A stretch of 64,000 bases of DNA from Candidatus Kaistia colombiensis (lineage in GTDB: Bacteria > Pseudomonadota > Alphaproteobacteria > Rhizobiales > Kaistiaceae), in NCBI GenBank assembly GCA_029203105.1, contig CP119318.1, positions 2,432,501-2,496,500 of the forward strand, written 5' to 3'. This document shows positions 1-9,012 of the stretch, piece after piece; the stretch's first letter is position 1, and the number at the start of each line of letters is the position of its first letter. The notes under the pieces are model-generated. The model had not been told where the DNA came from, made no database searches, and saw only the letters and a program-made list of their open reading frames with translations. The position numbers and the translations under genes were made by a program.

Positions 1-85
1 GCGGCGCTTGCACGCCATGGCTCGGATCGCCGGGGATCAGCAGCACGACGACCGAAAACCAGAATGCCGCCCGGAGGATAAACAT
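1..85 (-). CDS. Partial DUF5330-like small exported protein (N-terminus only)
   Basis: The reverse strand begins MFILRAAFWFSVVVLLIPGD and runs off the left edge, so only about 28 residues are seen. It is a hydrophobic signal or anchor segment. The pattern of an aromatic-rich helix followed by a Pro/Gly break resembles the start of DUF5330 proteins of Hyphomicrobiales. An in-frame ATG at 109 would add eight basic residues (MGRRKGRS); the inner ATG is preferred because it starts right at the helix. The function is unknown and the family call rests only on this short segment. Confidence 0.4.
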   Translation of the reverse strand, partial: MFILRAAFWFSVVVLLIPGDPSHGVQAP

Positions 86-378
86 CGATCTGCCCTTCCG
101 CCTTCCCATAAGCGCCGCCTCGTCACGATCTCGCGTCGTGACGAGTGTCATCCTAGGCGATGCAACTGAAGGTCAGGTTCAGAGAAAACGCAGTATTTGA
201 AAGAGGTTGGTCAGGAGTTGTTAACCATGGCGTCGCGCCTTGCGCTGTTGTCGAACGTCCCCGCTTTAGGGTTCCCTTAAGCGGGGGCTGGCATGATGCG
301 GACATTGCCGGATGGTCCTGCGCGGTGCCTCCGCCGCCGGGCCGCGAGGCCGGAACGAGCGTCATTGGTGTGTTGTGT

Positions 379-2157
379 ATGACGGTTTCATTCGAGCCCT
401 TGCGGCGAATCATCGACGGGTTGGTCCATAGCTCGGTCGCTGACGAGCCGCTTGTCGCCGCGCGCCATCGCGCCTTTATCGCGGCGCATCTGGCCGTCGG
501 GCTCGGCGTCCTGCTGCTGTTTCCGATCTGGCTGGCCCTGTCGGGCCGACCGTCCGTCACGTCCGCCGTCGCCTTTGCCTGGCTCGCCGCGCCGCTGCCG
601 ATCGCAGCCTTCCTGTCGCGCACCGGCCGGTATGGCGAGGCGCATCTTCTTTCCGCCGTGGCGCTGGCCGGGCTCGTCGTTTGGGCGGGCGCGCTGACGG
701 GCGGGCTTGGCTCGCCGGCGCTCGTGCTTTTGGCGATCGTGCCGGCCGAGGCGGCGCTGTCCGGCTCGCGCCGGATCACGCTGGCGTCGATGGCGATCTC
801 CGCCTGTGCGCTGACCGGCCTTGCGCTGGTGGCCCTTGCCGGCTGGATGCCCGCGCCGATGGCCGGTCCCGTCTCCTTCGCGCCGATCCTGATTGCCGCC
901 GCGATCCTCTATGGCGGAGGGCTGGCGCTGCGTATCGAGCTGGTTCTTCGTGTCGCCGAAGGCGCGGCGCGCGACGGCGAGGCGCGCTATCGGATGCTGG
1001 CCGACAACACGATCGATCTCGTCACCCGCCACGACAGCGTTGGCGCGGTCGAGCTCGCCTCGCCCGCCGCGCGTGCCATGCTCGGCTGCTCGTCGGTCGA
1101 GCTGATCGGCCATGGCCTGTTCGACCGCGTCCATGTCGCCGACCGACCCGGCTATCTGCACGCGCTGTCGGAGGCCGATCGCACCGGCGAGCCGCGCCAG
1201 CTCGAATTCCGCCTGCGCCGGACGGCGAGCGACGATGCTGCCAGCTTCATTTGGGTCGAGATGCGCTGCCGCCCGGTTCTCGACGCTGCCGACGGCACGC
1301 GCTCGGTGGTCGCCGTCCTGCGTGACGTCACCGCAAAGCGGAGCCAGCAGAACGCCTTTGTCGAGGCGCAGTCCTCAGCCGATCTGGCCAACCAGTCGAA
1401 GGTGCAGTTCCTCGCCCATATGAGCCATGAGCTGCGCACGCCGCTCAATGCCATCATCGGCTTCTCGGAGCTTCTGCAGCGGGAGCTGTTCGGCAAGTTC
1501 GAAATGGCGCGCCACCGCGACTATATCCGGCTGATCCATTCCTCCGGCGAGCATCTGCTGCAGGTGGTGAACAGCGTGCTGGACATGTCGAAGATCGAGG
1601 CAGGCAAGTTTGACGTCGTGGCGGCGCCGTTTCCGATCGTGCCGGTGATCGACAGCGCCCTCGACATGATGGCCCAGCAGATCGCCAGCCGCGGCGTCAG
1701 GCTCGTCCGTCGCATCGACCGCGACCTGCCGGACATCGTCGCCGACCGGCGCGCGTGCCGGCAGATCCTGCTCAACCTGCTTTCCAACGCGGCCAAGTTC
1801 ACCGAGGCCGGCGGCATGGTGACCGTCACGGCCTCGCTGGAGCATGGCGATCTGGTGGTCGAGGTCCGCGATACCGGTATCGGCATTCCGGCCAATGACC
1901 TGCCGCGCATCGGGACGCCTTTCGTCCAGGCCGATCTTTGCGCCGAGCGGCGCGGCGAAGGCACCGGCCTCGGCATCTCCGTCGTGAAGGGGCTTGTCGC
2001 GCTGCAGGGGGGCACGTTCACGCTCGAGAGCGAAGCCGGGCATGGCACCCGGGCGACCGTGCGGCTGCCGATGCGTCCCGCGCGTCGCCCGACGTCGTCC
2101 CTGCCGGCTCATCCTGCCGATACCGTCTTCGAGGAGAGGGAGCGCCGACGTGCGTGA
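379..2157 (+). CDS. Membrane PAS-domain sensor histidine kinase (DivJ/PdhS-like)
   Basis: A 592-residue sensor kinase. Roughly residues 1-195 hold about six hydrophobic helices, 200-325 form a PAS domain, and the rest is the kinase core. The H-box MSHELRTPLNAIIGF carries the phosphorylatable His at about residue 350, the N-box NLLSNAAKF has Asn near 470, and the G-boxes DTGIGIP and GEGTGLG follow. The ATG at 379 is chosen because the sequence before it lacks kinase-like content. Six helices plus PAS plus this H-box recall the cell-cycle kinase DivJ, but other PdhS-type kinases look similar, so no symbol is given. Its stop overlaps the start of the next gene, suggesting co-translation. There is no receiver domain, so the phosphate must go to a separate regulator. 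Confidence 0.85.
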   Translation: MTVSFEPLRRIIDGLVHSSVADEPLVAARHRAFIAAHLAVGLGVLLLFPIWLALSGRPSVTSAVAFAWLAAPLPIAAFLSRTGRYGEAHLLSAVALAGLVVWAGALTGGLGSPALVLLAIVPAEAALSGSRRITLASMAISACALTGLALVALAGWMPAPMAGPVSFAPILIAAAILYGGGLALRIELVLRVAEGAARDGEARYRMLADNTIDLVTRHDSVGAVELASPAARAMLGCSSVELIGHGLFDRVHVADRPGYLHALSEADRTGEPRQLEFRLRRTASDDAASFIWVEMRCRPVLDAADGTRSVVAVLRDVTAKRSQQNAFVEAQSSADLANQSKVQFLAHMSHELRTPLNAIIGFSELLQRELFGKFEMARHRDYIRLIHSSGEHLLQVVNSVLDMSKIEAGKFDVVAAPFPIVPVIDSALDMMAQQIASRGVRLVRRIDRDLPDIVADRRACRQILLNLLSNAAKFTEAGGMVTVTASLEHGDLVVEVRDTGIGIPANDLPRIGTPFVQADLCAERRGEGTGLGISVVKGLVALQGGTFTLESEAGHGTRATVRLPMRPARRPTSSLPAHPADTVFEERERRRA

Positions 2158-3001
2158 GCGTGAGGCGCCAGCACGGCGGAAGCGCCCGCCGAACCGGTCC
2201 CGCCGCGTCGCGCAGGAGAGCGAAAGCCTGATCGGCCGCTTGGCGGACAAGATCATCGAGAATCCGGGACGGGCGGGCGGCATCGCGCTGATCGCCATCG
2301 CGGTGACCTCGATCGTCTCCAACGCGGCGTTCCTGCAGACCAAGCATCATCCGGACCCGCTCTTCGTCACGCGCGGCGTTGCCGAAAGTTCTCCAACGCC
2401 TGAGCCTGCTGCCGCCGCGACCGCGGCGGAGACGGTCTCCGTACCGCTGCCGAAGAGCCGGGTCGCTGCCACCCAGGCACAGACACAGGCCGCGCCCTCG
2501 GCACCGCAGCCTGCGGCGCCGAAACCTGTGGCGGCCGTAGCCGCGACCACCCATGCCTCGCTCGATGGCAATATCGTCGCCGACACGCAAAAAGCCCTTC
2601 TGGATGTCGGATTCTATGACGGCTCCGTTGACGGCGTCTTGGGGCCGCAGACCAAGGCGGCGATCTCGGCCTTTGAAAAGAGGATCGGCCTGATCCCGAC
2701 CGGGCAGCCGAGCGCCCGCCTGCTCGGCGAGATGCGCAAGAGCCGGGCCCGCGCCCAGCTTGCCGATCCGGTCTCGACCGGCTCGATCGAGGATCCGGCC
2801 GAGCGCGCCCGCGTGAAGCGCGTGCAGGAGGCATTGAACCAGATCGGCTATGGGCCGATCGATGCGGACGGCCGCGGCGGCGGCAAGACGGCCAGCGCCA
2901 TTCGCCGCTTCGAACTCGACAATGGCCTGCCGATGACGGGCGCCGCCGGCGACGCTGTCATCGCCAAGCTGGTGCTGATCGGGGCGATGAACACGCTTTG
3001 A
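2150..3001 (+). CDS. Membrane-anchored peptidoglycan-binding protein
   Basis: A 283-residue protein that most likely starts at GTG 2150, overlapping the kinase stop by 8 bases. It has an Arg-rich cytoplasmic N-terminus (residues 1-45) and one membrane helix near 48-65 (GGIALIAIAVTSIVSNAAFL). An Ala/Pro-rich periplasmic linker leads to two peptidoglycan_binding_1-like units, about 140-195 (TQKALLDVGFYDGSVDGVLG) and 218-280 (QEALNQIGYGPIDADGRGG). The repeats have the usual LGFYxGxxDGxxGxxT pattern. The layout suggests a wall-binding partner of the kinase; that functional link is inferred only from the overlap. Confidence 0.85.
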   Translation: MREREAPARRKRPPNRSRRVAQESESLIGRLADKIIENPGRAGGIALIAIAVTSIVSNAAFLQTKHHPDPLFVTRGVAESSPTPEPAAAATAAETVSVPLPKSRVAATQAQTQAAPSAPQPAAPKPVAAVAATTHASLDGNIVADTQKALLDVGFYDGSVDGVLGPQTKAAISAFEKRIGLIPTGQPSARLLGEMRKSRARAQLADPVSTGSIEDPAERARVKRVQEALNQIGYGPIDADGRGGGKTASAIRRFELDNGLPMTGAAGDAVIAKLVLIGAMNTL

Positions 3002-3017
3002 CGTTTCCGAGGCAACC

Positions 3018-3359
3018 ATGCGCGTGACATCTGGCTTCTGGGTCGCGGCCTATATCCGCCGCGTCTTCGCCGAAGGCGCGTTTGCCGCCGTTGTGCGGCG
3101 TGGCTCGGAAGAGGCCGGCGCTATCTTTGTCGTCGTCGATTGGCTGGACGGGACGGTCGATCTGTATGGCCCGGCGCCGCAGACGGCTTTCGATGACAGC
3201 CGGCCAACGGACCGGCTGTTCTCCCGCATCGGCGAACGCATTGACCGGCTTGCCATGCAGGAACGGATCGCCTCGGAGAGGCGGTTCGATCCGGACATCT
3301 GGCTGGTCGAGACTGAGGATCGCCAGGGGCGATCCTTTCTCGAGATCGCCACTGGCTGA
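3018..3359 (+). CDS. DUF1491 family protein
   Basis: A 113-residue cytoplasmic protein. It begins MRVTSGFWVAAYIRRVFAEG and contains GAIFVVVDWLDGTVDLYGPA, the signature of the DUF1491 family found across Alphaproteobacteria. A conserved acidic/aromatic tail follows (FDPDIWLVETEDR). It sits 16 bases after the peptidoglycan-binding gene, so it is probably in the same transcript, and it converges with the DUF2336 gene. The family has no established function. Confidence 0.85.
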   Translation: MRVTSGFWVAAYIRRVFAEGAFAAVVRRGSEEAGAIFVVVDWLDGTVDLYGPAPQTAFDDSRPTDRLFSRIGERIDRLAMQERIASERRFDPDIWLVETEDRQGRSFLEIATG

Positions 3360-3365
3360 TTGGCC

Positions 3366-4886
3366 TCAGGCGAACTTTTCGGTCCGCAGGCTCGGCTCGA
3401 CGACGACCGGATGTTCGATGGAACCTGACCGCGCTTCCCTGCGTACGGCATTGGCAAAATGCGGCTGATGCGCGGGCACGGGTTCGGCATCGCCGCGCCA
3501 CTCGCCGACGAGCCGGATGGCGCTTGGCTGTGCGACGCCCGCCAGCAGTTCCGTGAGCCGGAAGAGGGCTTCGACCGCCTCGCGCATCACCGGATTGGCG
3601 AAGAGCAGAACCTGCTGCGCCTCGCTGTCGGAGAGGCCGATCGCCTTCAACAGCACGATCAGCGCCTCGCCGGAGCGATCGTCCAGCAGGGCGATGACCT
3701 GCGCGGCGTCGAGGCGAAGCCCTTCGGCGAGCGCCGCGATCAACTGTTCGCGCTGATGTTGGCGCGCCAGCATCGGCAGGCGGGCCCGGCTGAGTGCGGC
3801 GCGAAACGCCTGGTCGATCTGGATCGACGAGAGCTTCGGCTTCGATAGCGGCGTCGGCGATAGCGCCGCGATTCGCGCCAGCCGGCCCTCGCGGTCGAGG
3901 CGAAGGAACGCCGCGGCCGGATCGACGTATGCGGTCGGAGCCGCTGGCTCGGCGACGACGGGTTCGGGCCGCGGCGCAGCTTCCAGCGCTGCGGCGACGG
4001 GCTCGACCCTCACCGGCTCAGGGACGGGGATGGTAACTTCGGCTTGAGGCGGCGACACCCCGGCAGCCGCCAAGGCCGCAGCGAGCGCCGCCGGACCGGA
4101 CGCCGGCGCGGCAGCCGGGCGAGACAGTGGCTCGAAGCGCCAGCGCGCAGCGGCGGATGGCACGTCGCTGGCCAGTGCGCTCATTTCCGCGCTCAGGCTG
4201 GCGGTCAGGATACGTGCCGCGGCCAGTGCGGAATGGGGCTCTGATATCGCGGGGACGACGAGGTGATTCGCTCGCTCGGGAACCGGGACGGTCGCCTCCG
4301 GCGCCGAGATCGGCGCTTCTGAAGGCATTTCACCGATCTCGGCCGATGCCGTTTCGATCGCCTCGAACGGCGCCGGCAGGTCGAGTGTCGGCAGGGCCGG
4401 AGCAAGATCGGGCGCTTGCGGCTTGTTGTCGGCGACGGCCGGCAGCAGCGCCATCGTCTCGGTGTCGCCGGTCATCCGCAGCGCGGCGACGATCTCCGGC
4501 GCGAGACCCTCCCGCGTTGCCATCATCCGCCAGTGGGCGGGGCCGGTGGCGGCCATGATGGCGAGCAGGTCGAAGGGGTTCAGCCCCGGCGCATGGCGCA
4601 GGATCGGCGAGGCGATCTCGGCCAAGTCCTTGCCGAGCATGCGCAAAATCGATCCCGGCGTATCCGGGTGACGGGCCAGCCGCTCGGCCACGAAGGCGCG
4701 GTCGGCGGGGGAGACCTTGGCGAGGAAATGCGCTGCCAGTTCCTCGAAGCGACGAATGCCGGCCTGGTCGTGCGTCTTGTCGAGCACGAACAGTTCGGTC
4801 GTTGCGCGAAGCAACGCGGCGTCGCGACTTTGCTGACTCGACACGGCCATGGCCATGAGACCATCCGAAAAATGCGAGGGTTGCAT
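3366..4886 (-). CDS. DUF2336 domain protein
   Basis: A 506-residue protein of the alphaproteobacterial DUF2336 family. The N-terminal third (about 15-150) is helical and HEAT-like, with phrases such as RRFEELAAHFLAKVSPADR and RLARHPDTPGSILRMLG. Residues about 165-330 form a long Ala/Pro/Glu-rich, low-complexity linker. The C-terminal part (345-480) has the family hallmark LLDDRSGEALIVLLKAIGL. No signal peptide is seen. The family is uncharacterised; the helical repeats suggest a scaffold or binding role, which is inference. Confidence 0.8.
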   Translation of the reverse strand: MQPSHFSDGLMAMAVSSQQSRDAALLRATTELFVLDKTHDQAGIRRFEELAAHFLAKVSPADRAFVAERLARHPDTPGSILRMLGKDLAEIASPILRHAPGLNPFDLLAIMAATGPAHWRMMATREGLAPEIVAALRMTGDTETMALLPAVADNKPQAPDLAPALPTLDLPAPFEAIETASAEIGEMPSEAPISAPEATVPVPERANHLVVPAISEPHSALAAARILTASLSAEMSALASDVPSAAARWRFEPLSRPAAAPASGPAALAAALAAAGVSPPQAEVTIPVPEPVRVEPVAAALEAAPRPEPVVAEPAAPTAYVDPAAAFLRLDREGRLARIAALSPTPLSKPKLSSIQIDQAFRAALSRARLPMLARQHQREQLIAALAEGLRLDAAQVIALLDDRSGEALIVLLKAIGLSDSEAQQVLLFANPVMREAVEALFRLTELLAGVAQPSAIRLVGEWRGDAEPVPAHQPHFANAVRREARSGSIEHPVVVEPSLRTEKFA

Positions 4887-5087
4887 GATGACGCGTTACC
4901 TGAAGAGCAGTCGACGCGATCGCAATCCCCGTTGGTAGCCCCGATCGCCAAGCCCGGACCGATCATGCCGGAAAGTTGTTAGCGATCCGTTAACCTTGCC
5001 GGTCGGTAAATGATGCTATTGTTGACGAGAGCGTCCGCCAGGCAATCGGGGCGTCGATGCAGCCGGACGGACCTCCAAGGAGGTCAC

Positions 5088-5270
5088 ATGGGCACCATCC
5101 TGAGCTACTCGGGCGACCGGCGCAGACGCGTCCGGTCCAGCCTGCCGAAGCAGGGGACATGCGAGATCATCATCTTCTCGGGTGTGCGCATCGATCGGCC
5201 GCGTCCGGAGCGACCGCTGCCGCCACAACCCGCGGCTGCGCCGCAGCCGAAGCCCGGACGCGGCGGCTAG
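5088..5270 (+). CDS. Small basic hypothetical protein (60 aa)
   Basis: A 60-residue ORF starting MGTILSYSGDRRRRVRS and ending in a Pro-rich tail. The start is fixed by a near-perfect Shine-Dalgarno sequence, AAGGAGGT at 5077-5084, three bases before the ATG. The protein is Arg-rich at its N-terminus, has a short hydrophobic IIIFSGV stretch near residue 30, and ends PQPKPGRGG. The strong ribosome site supports real translation. No function is assigned. Confidence 0.65.
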   Translation: MGTILSYSGDRRRRVRSSLPKQGTCEIIIFSGVRIDRPRPERPLPPQPAAAPQPKPGRGG

Positions 5271-5290
5271 GGCGTTTTCAAGCGTTAGGG
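5270..5290. repeat. Fragment of GCGTTTTC-type palindromic repeat
   Basis: The short stretch GGGCGTTTTCAAGCG directly after the small gene matches one arm of the longer palindrome seen at 46308-46353. It sits between convergent genes and looks like a degraded copy. Confidence 0.4.
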
Positions 5291-5307
5291 CGGGCTCGCG
5301 GCAACGG

Positions 5308-5922
5308 TCACGGTTTCTCGCCCGGATCGGCGGCGGGCGGCGTGTCGTCCGACGGCAGTTCGGCCGAGCAGCTGGCGGCGCCGAGCAGCGCCTCGGCCCG
5401 GCCGACCAGCGTCGGGTCGGCGACGAAACTGCGGATCAAGGCGAAGCCGCGCGTGATCGGCACCTCGATGACGATCGACTGGTCGAGCGCGGCGATCGGG
5501 TTCTCGCGCAATTGCGCCATCTGCACCGGCGTCGCGATCACCAGGTCGATGTCGGCGCGCTCGGCCGAGCGGTCGTTCAGGCTGTAGACATTGCTGCCGC
5601 GCCGGTTGAACACCGCGATCGACCAGAAATCCTCCGGCATCGTCGCCTTGATGCGGATCGGGCCGTCGTCGAGCGAGAAGCGGCAGGCGGCATACGCCAT
5701 CTGCGGATCGAGATAGGGCAGCGGCTCGGTGCCCGGTTCCGACATTGGCAGCCGATGGAAGGCGCCGTCCGGCCCGAAGCGGCCGAGCGAGGTCCAGGCG
5801 TCGCGATTGGCGAAATCGGGCAAGAGCAGGATGACGGCGATGTGGATGATGCCGCCGAGCAGCAGCCCGCCGAGGATGTAGAGCAGGGTGCGGATCCCGT
5901 TCCGCCGGGCGAAGCGGGTCAT
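5308..5922 (-). CDS. DUF1254-type membrane-anchored envelope protein
   Basis: A 204-residue protein with an N-terminal membrane helix (residues 12-34, GIRTLLYILGGLLLGGIIHI) and a periplasmic domain. The domain carries the phrases YAACRFSLDDGPIRIKA and SIAVFNRRGSNVYSLNDR, matching the DUF1254 N-terminal fold as split in rhizobia. Its start overlaps the stop of the upstream DUF1214 gene by 4 bases (ATGA), so the two are one operon and probably partners. The C-terminus is a Pro/Asp-rich tail. The biochemical role is unknown. Confidence 0.7.
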   Translation of the reverse strand: MTRFARRNGIRTLLYILGGLLLGGIIHIAVILLLPDFANRDAWTSLGRFGPDGAFHRLPMSEPGTEPLPYLDPQMAYAACRFSLDDGPIRIKATMPEDFWSIAVFNRRGSNVYSLNDRSAERADIDLVIATPVQMAQLRENPIAALDQSIVIEVPITRGFALIRSFVADPTLVGRAEALLGAASCSAELPSDDTPPAADPGEKP

Positions 5923-6494
5923 GGGCAGCCCGCCTTCTCGAGCGCCGGCATGACGACGGCGCCGACCCGCGCGCCGCCGGCGAGCGGCGTGTCGTAGAGG
6001 CGCAGGATCAGCCGGATCCCCTCCGTCGTCGTGACGGGCAGCCAGTTGCCGGGCTGGGCCGCGCGCGACACCGAAATGGTGAAGCTGCCGTCCTCGTGCC
6101 GCAGCACCTCGCGCGAGTGAAACGCCGTGCGGTGGGCGGGATTGTCCATCAGATGGCCGTCGGCATCATAGACGGTCAGCGTCCAGAGCCGCGCTGGCGG
6201 CGTCTGGCCGCTGATGCGATAGGTGCAGCTACCGCTGAGCCGCGCTCCGGCGCCATCGGCCTCGGCCGAAAAGGCGAGGCCCTCGCCGGCGCCGAGCGGC
6301 ACCTCGCCGGTGCGCGCCAGCATGGCGGCCGTATAGGGGTCGGCGTCCGGGCTGCCGGTATCCGGCCATGCCGTCCAGGCGCCGCGCGTCACCGCGCCGA
6401 ACAGCCGCTCGCGGTCGAGCACGAGCGCGGCCGAGCCGAATCCGACGATCACGGCGACAGCAATGGCGATGGCGAGGTTGATGAGAAGTCGCAA
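5919..6494 (-). CDS. DUF1214 domain envelope protein
   Basis: A protein of about 191 residues if translation starts at TTG 6494, just before the membrane helix LLINLAIAIAVAVIVGFG. Starts further upstream would run into the divergent permease region. The body contains LWTLTVYDADGHLMDNPAHR, SFTISVSRAAQPGNWLPV and LILRLYDTPL, which are DUF1214 hallmarks. It is co-translated with the DUF1254-type gene. In larger proteins DUF1254 and DUF1214 are fused; here they are two small membrane-anchored proteins. Function unknown. Confidence 0.75.
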   Translation of the reverse strand: MRLLINLAIAIAVAVIVGFGSAALVLDRERLFGAVTRGAWTAWPDTGSPDADPYTAAMLARTGEVPLGAGEGLAFSAEADGAGARLSGSCTYRISGQTPPARLWTLTVYDADGHLMDNPAHRTAFHSREVLRHEDGSFTISVSRAAQPGNWLPVTTTEGIRLILRLYDTPLAGGARVGAVVMPALEKAGCP

Positions 6495-6673
6495 GCACGG
6501 GCCTCGGGTCGGAGCGCCGCGAAGATAGCGCGGGAGGGCTCCCGGCGATAGCAGGGTTGATGCGCCGCGCCTGCCTTGCACGCCGCGCCGCGCGTTTCCG
6601 CCGCAACAAACGGGTTGCCGGCCGCGCCGAAGCCGGGCAGAGCAGGCGGGGCACAAAAAGATCCTGCGAGGCG

Positions 6674-7612
6674 ATGATGACGACGGCGATCCGCCAGACG
6701 ATGACGCGCGGCGACTGGGCGCTACTCGCGACCCTCTCGGCGCTCTGGGGCGGCTCGTTCTTCTTCAATTCCGTCGCCGGCAAGGCGCTGCCGCCCTTTA
6801 CCGTCGTGTCGCTGCGCGTCGGCATCGCGGCGTTGATTCTCGTGGCGCTGATCCGCCTGACGGGCAGGGCGCTGCCGGCCGACGGGCGGGTCTGGCGCGT
6901 GCTGTTCGGCATGGGGCTGATCAACAACGTCATCCCGTTCTCGCTGATCGTCTGGGGCCAGACCCAGGTGCCGAGCGGGCTGGCCGCCGTGCTCAACGCC
7001 ACGACGCCGTTCTGGACGGCGCTGGTCGTCAATTTCCTCACCAGCGACGAGAAGCTGACGGCGGCAAAACTCACCGGCATCGCGATCGGCGTCGCCGGCG
7101 TCGCGGTGCTGATCGGCCCGCAGGTCTTCTGGAACCTCGGTTCGCACGGGCTCGGCGAATTCGCCATTCTGCTGGCGACCCTCTCCTACGGCTTTTCCGG
7201 CGCGCTCGGGCGGCACTTGCCGCGCCTCGGCGTCGCGCCGGTGACGGCAGCGACCGGGCAGATGATCGCGGCGACGACGATGATGGTGCCGCTCGCGCTG
7301 CTGTTCGACCGCCCGTGGCAATTGGAGATGCCCGGCTGGCCTGTCTTGCTTTCCATCCTCGGCCTCGCGGCGCTCTCGACCGCGCTCGGCTACATCCTGT
7401 TCTTCCGCCTGCTCGCCCGCGCCGGCGCCACCAACACCTCGCTGGTAACGCTCCTCGTCCCCGTTTCGGCCATCCTGCTCGGCACGCTGGTCCTCGGCGA
7501 AACCCTGGAACCCAAGCATTTTGCCGGCATGGCGCTGATCGGCGCGGGGCTGGTGGCGTTCGATGGCAGGGCGTGGCGGTGGGTGAGGGCGCGCAGGGTG
7601 GTGGAGGCCTGA
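6674..7612 (+). CDS. EamA/DMT family permease
   Basis: A 312-residue drug/metabolite transporter superfamily protein with about ten membrane helices in two EamA halves. The first half has the typical LATLSALWGGSFFFNSVAGK start and the second includes GYGFSGALGRHLPR-like and ALGYILFFRLLARAGATNTS segments. It ends with the usual VLGETLEPKHFAGMALIGAG helix. The ATG pair at 6674/6677 fits the start of the first helix. The substrate cannot be told from sequence; relatives export amino acids or small metabolites. A broken copy of its C-terminal half lies 0.9 kb downstream. Confidence 0.9.
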   Translation: MMTTAIRQTMTRGDWALLATLSALWGGSFFFNSVAGKALPPFTVVSLRVGIAALILVALIRLTGRALPADGRVWRVLFGMGLINNVIPFSLIVWGQTQVPSGLAAVLNATTPFWTALVVNFLTSDEKLTAAKLTGIAIGVAGVAVLIGPQVFWNLGSHGLGEFAILLATLSYGFSGALGRHLPRLGVAPVTAATGQMIAATTMMVPLALLFDRPWQLEMPGWPVLLSILGLAALSTALGYILFFRLLARAGATNTSLVTLLVPVSAILLGTLVLGETLEPKHFAGMALIGAGLVAFDGRAWRWVRARRVVEA

Positions 7613-7935
7613 TAGGGACTGCTGGCGGAGCCGGTGCCTTCGAACCAGCAACGGGCCCTGGCTGAATCGTTCAATGCGTCAACGTCCGTTTCCAGACGAT
7701 GCAGCCTCCAAAACCCTCGCCCGCTCGCGGGAGAGGGTTTTGGAGGCCTGTTGGCTTGCTGTGCAGGACAAGCTCCGTCTTCATGTCCTATGCCGGCTTG
7801 CCCGGGCACGGACATGGCTGTGGGCTTCCATCACCGCCTTCGACCCAAAGCGAACCGTCGGCTGGCTACACGGGGGAGCAGGATGCCGACGGTGCGTTTG
7901 GTTTGTCGATTGGGATGGCCGGTTGTTCGGCGACT
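7613..7935. other. Intergenic region with a hairpin repeat
   Basis: 323 bases between the permease and the convergent exported-protein gene. Apart from the perfect palindrome at 7704-7747 I see no gene, RNA or promoter that I can support. Confidence 0.5.
7704..7747. repeat. Perfect 15-bp-arm palindrome (GAGGGTTTT type)
   Basis: The arms GCCTCCAAAACCCTC and GAGGGTTTTGGAGGC are exact inverted copies around a 14-base centre that itself holds GCTCGCGGGA. The core resembles the CCCTC-CCGC-GCGGGAGAGGG repeat inside the tail gene at 47.7 kb. It could also end transcription between the two convergent genes, although no long T run follows. Confidence 0.6.
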
Positions 7936-8376
7936 TTACTTCACCGTGATCGCCAGTCCGCTGAGATCGGCGTTGACCTGCAGGCCCACCTGCCTGCCCG
8001 AGAGTTCGAGTTGGGCGCCCTTCCCGTTCTTCATGACGATCATCTGGGCCCCTCGGCCGACGGCACCGCCGCCGCCCACCGCGGCATAGACGCCGGTGAC
8101 GTCCTGGGCGCGGCGGATGTTGCGCACCTTGCCCTGGAAATAGGTCTTGGAGGCGCCGAACGCCAAACCGCCCGAGACGCCGGCGATCGAGATGGGATAG
8201 CGACGCCCCTGGAAGGTGAGCGTGCCGTCTCCTCCGGACCCGCCGACAAAGAAGGCAGCCTTGAAGACGGAGAAGCGGATCGTGCCGCTGTCGGCATGCG
8301 CGGCGCTGGATAGGGAAACCGCCCCGGCGGCTATGACGGCAGCCGCGATGGTCCGAATCCTGGGCGAAATCATCAT
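7936..8376 (-). CDS. Small exported protein, Gly-rich
   Basis: A 146-residue secreted protein. It has a clear signal peptide (AAAVIAAGAVSLSSAAHA, cleavage near residue 27) and a mature domain of glycine-rich beta character (FFVGGSGGDGTLTFQGRRY, GVYAAVGGGGAVGRGAQ). The start at 8376 is backed by AGGAGG ten bases upstream. The alternating hydrophobic and Gly pattern, with a central ASKTYFQGKV segment, loosely recalls EipA/YSC84-like periplasmic proteins, but I cannot assign a family with confidence. It lies between the intact permease and the broken permease copy. Confidence 0.7.
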   Translation of the reverse strand: MMISPRIRTIAAAVIAAGAVSLSSAAHADSGTIRFSVFKAAFFVGGSGGDGTLTFQGRRYPISIAGVSGGLAFGASKTYFQGKVRNIRRAQDVTGVYAAVGGGGAVGRGAQMIVMKNGKGAQLELSGRQVGLQVNADLSGLAITVK

Positions 8377-8512
8377 GATGAGCTTTCCTCCTGATGCCGC
8401 TTGCCCAGCGGCGGGGCCTGTCAGCGTGGTGACAAGGCTTGAACAGTCTAGCCGCTTCCTGGTTCCAGGCACGCGGTTTGAATCGGGTTTGCGAGCCGGC
8501 GGCGCAGCGGTG

Positions 8513-9012
8513 CTTCGGTTCGGACGGGCTCGGCGAATTTGCCATACTGCTGGCGACGCCCGGATACGGCTTTTCCGGCACGCTCGGGCGCCATCTGCCG
8601 CGGCCTCGCACCGATGACGGCGGCGACGGGCCAGATGATTGCCGCAACGACGATGATGGTGCCGCTGGCGCTCCTCTTCGACCGCCCGTGGCAGCTCGCC
8701 ATGCCCGGCTGGCCGGTCGCGATCCTTGGCCTCGCGGCGCTCTCGACCGCGCTCGGCTATCTCATCTTCTTCCGCCTGCTGGCGCGCGCCGGCGCGACGA
8801 ATACCTCGCTGGTGACGCTGCTGGTCCCGGTATCGGCGATCCTGCTCGGCACGCTGGTTCTCGGCGAAACCCTGGCGCCCAAGCATGTTGCCGGCATGGC
8901 CCTGATCGGCGTGGGTCTGGTGGCGTTCGACGGCAGGGCGTGGCGGTGGGTGAAGGGGGAGGCGGGTGGTGGAGGCGGGGTGAGGGAGTTGCTAGGTGAC
9001 CACTTTTATTGA
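8513..9012 (+). pseudogene. Decayed copy of the C-terminal half of the EamA permease
   Basis: From about 8513 the sequence follows the permease gene (from about position 7142 onward) closely. GLGEFAILLAT and GYGFSG are read in one frame up to about 8600. A net loss of five bases then shifts the reading, and MTAATGQMIAATTMMVPLALL through VLGETLAPKHVAGMALIG is read in another frame. A further in-frame 6-base loss occurs near 8720. The N-terminal half is absent. It is a partial duplication that no longer encodes a ten-helix transporter. Confidence 0.8.

Noticed and set aside
7618..7660. A tRNA-like TTCGAA loop near GGTGCCTTCGAACCAGCA
   Set aside because: The T stem does not pair and no cloverleaf, anticodon arm or acceptor stem can be built around it.
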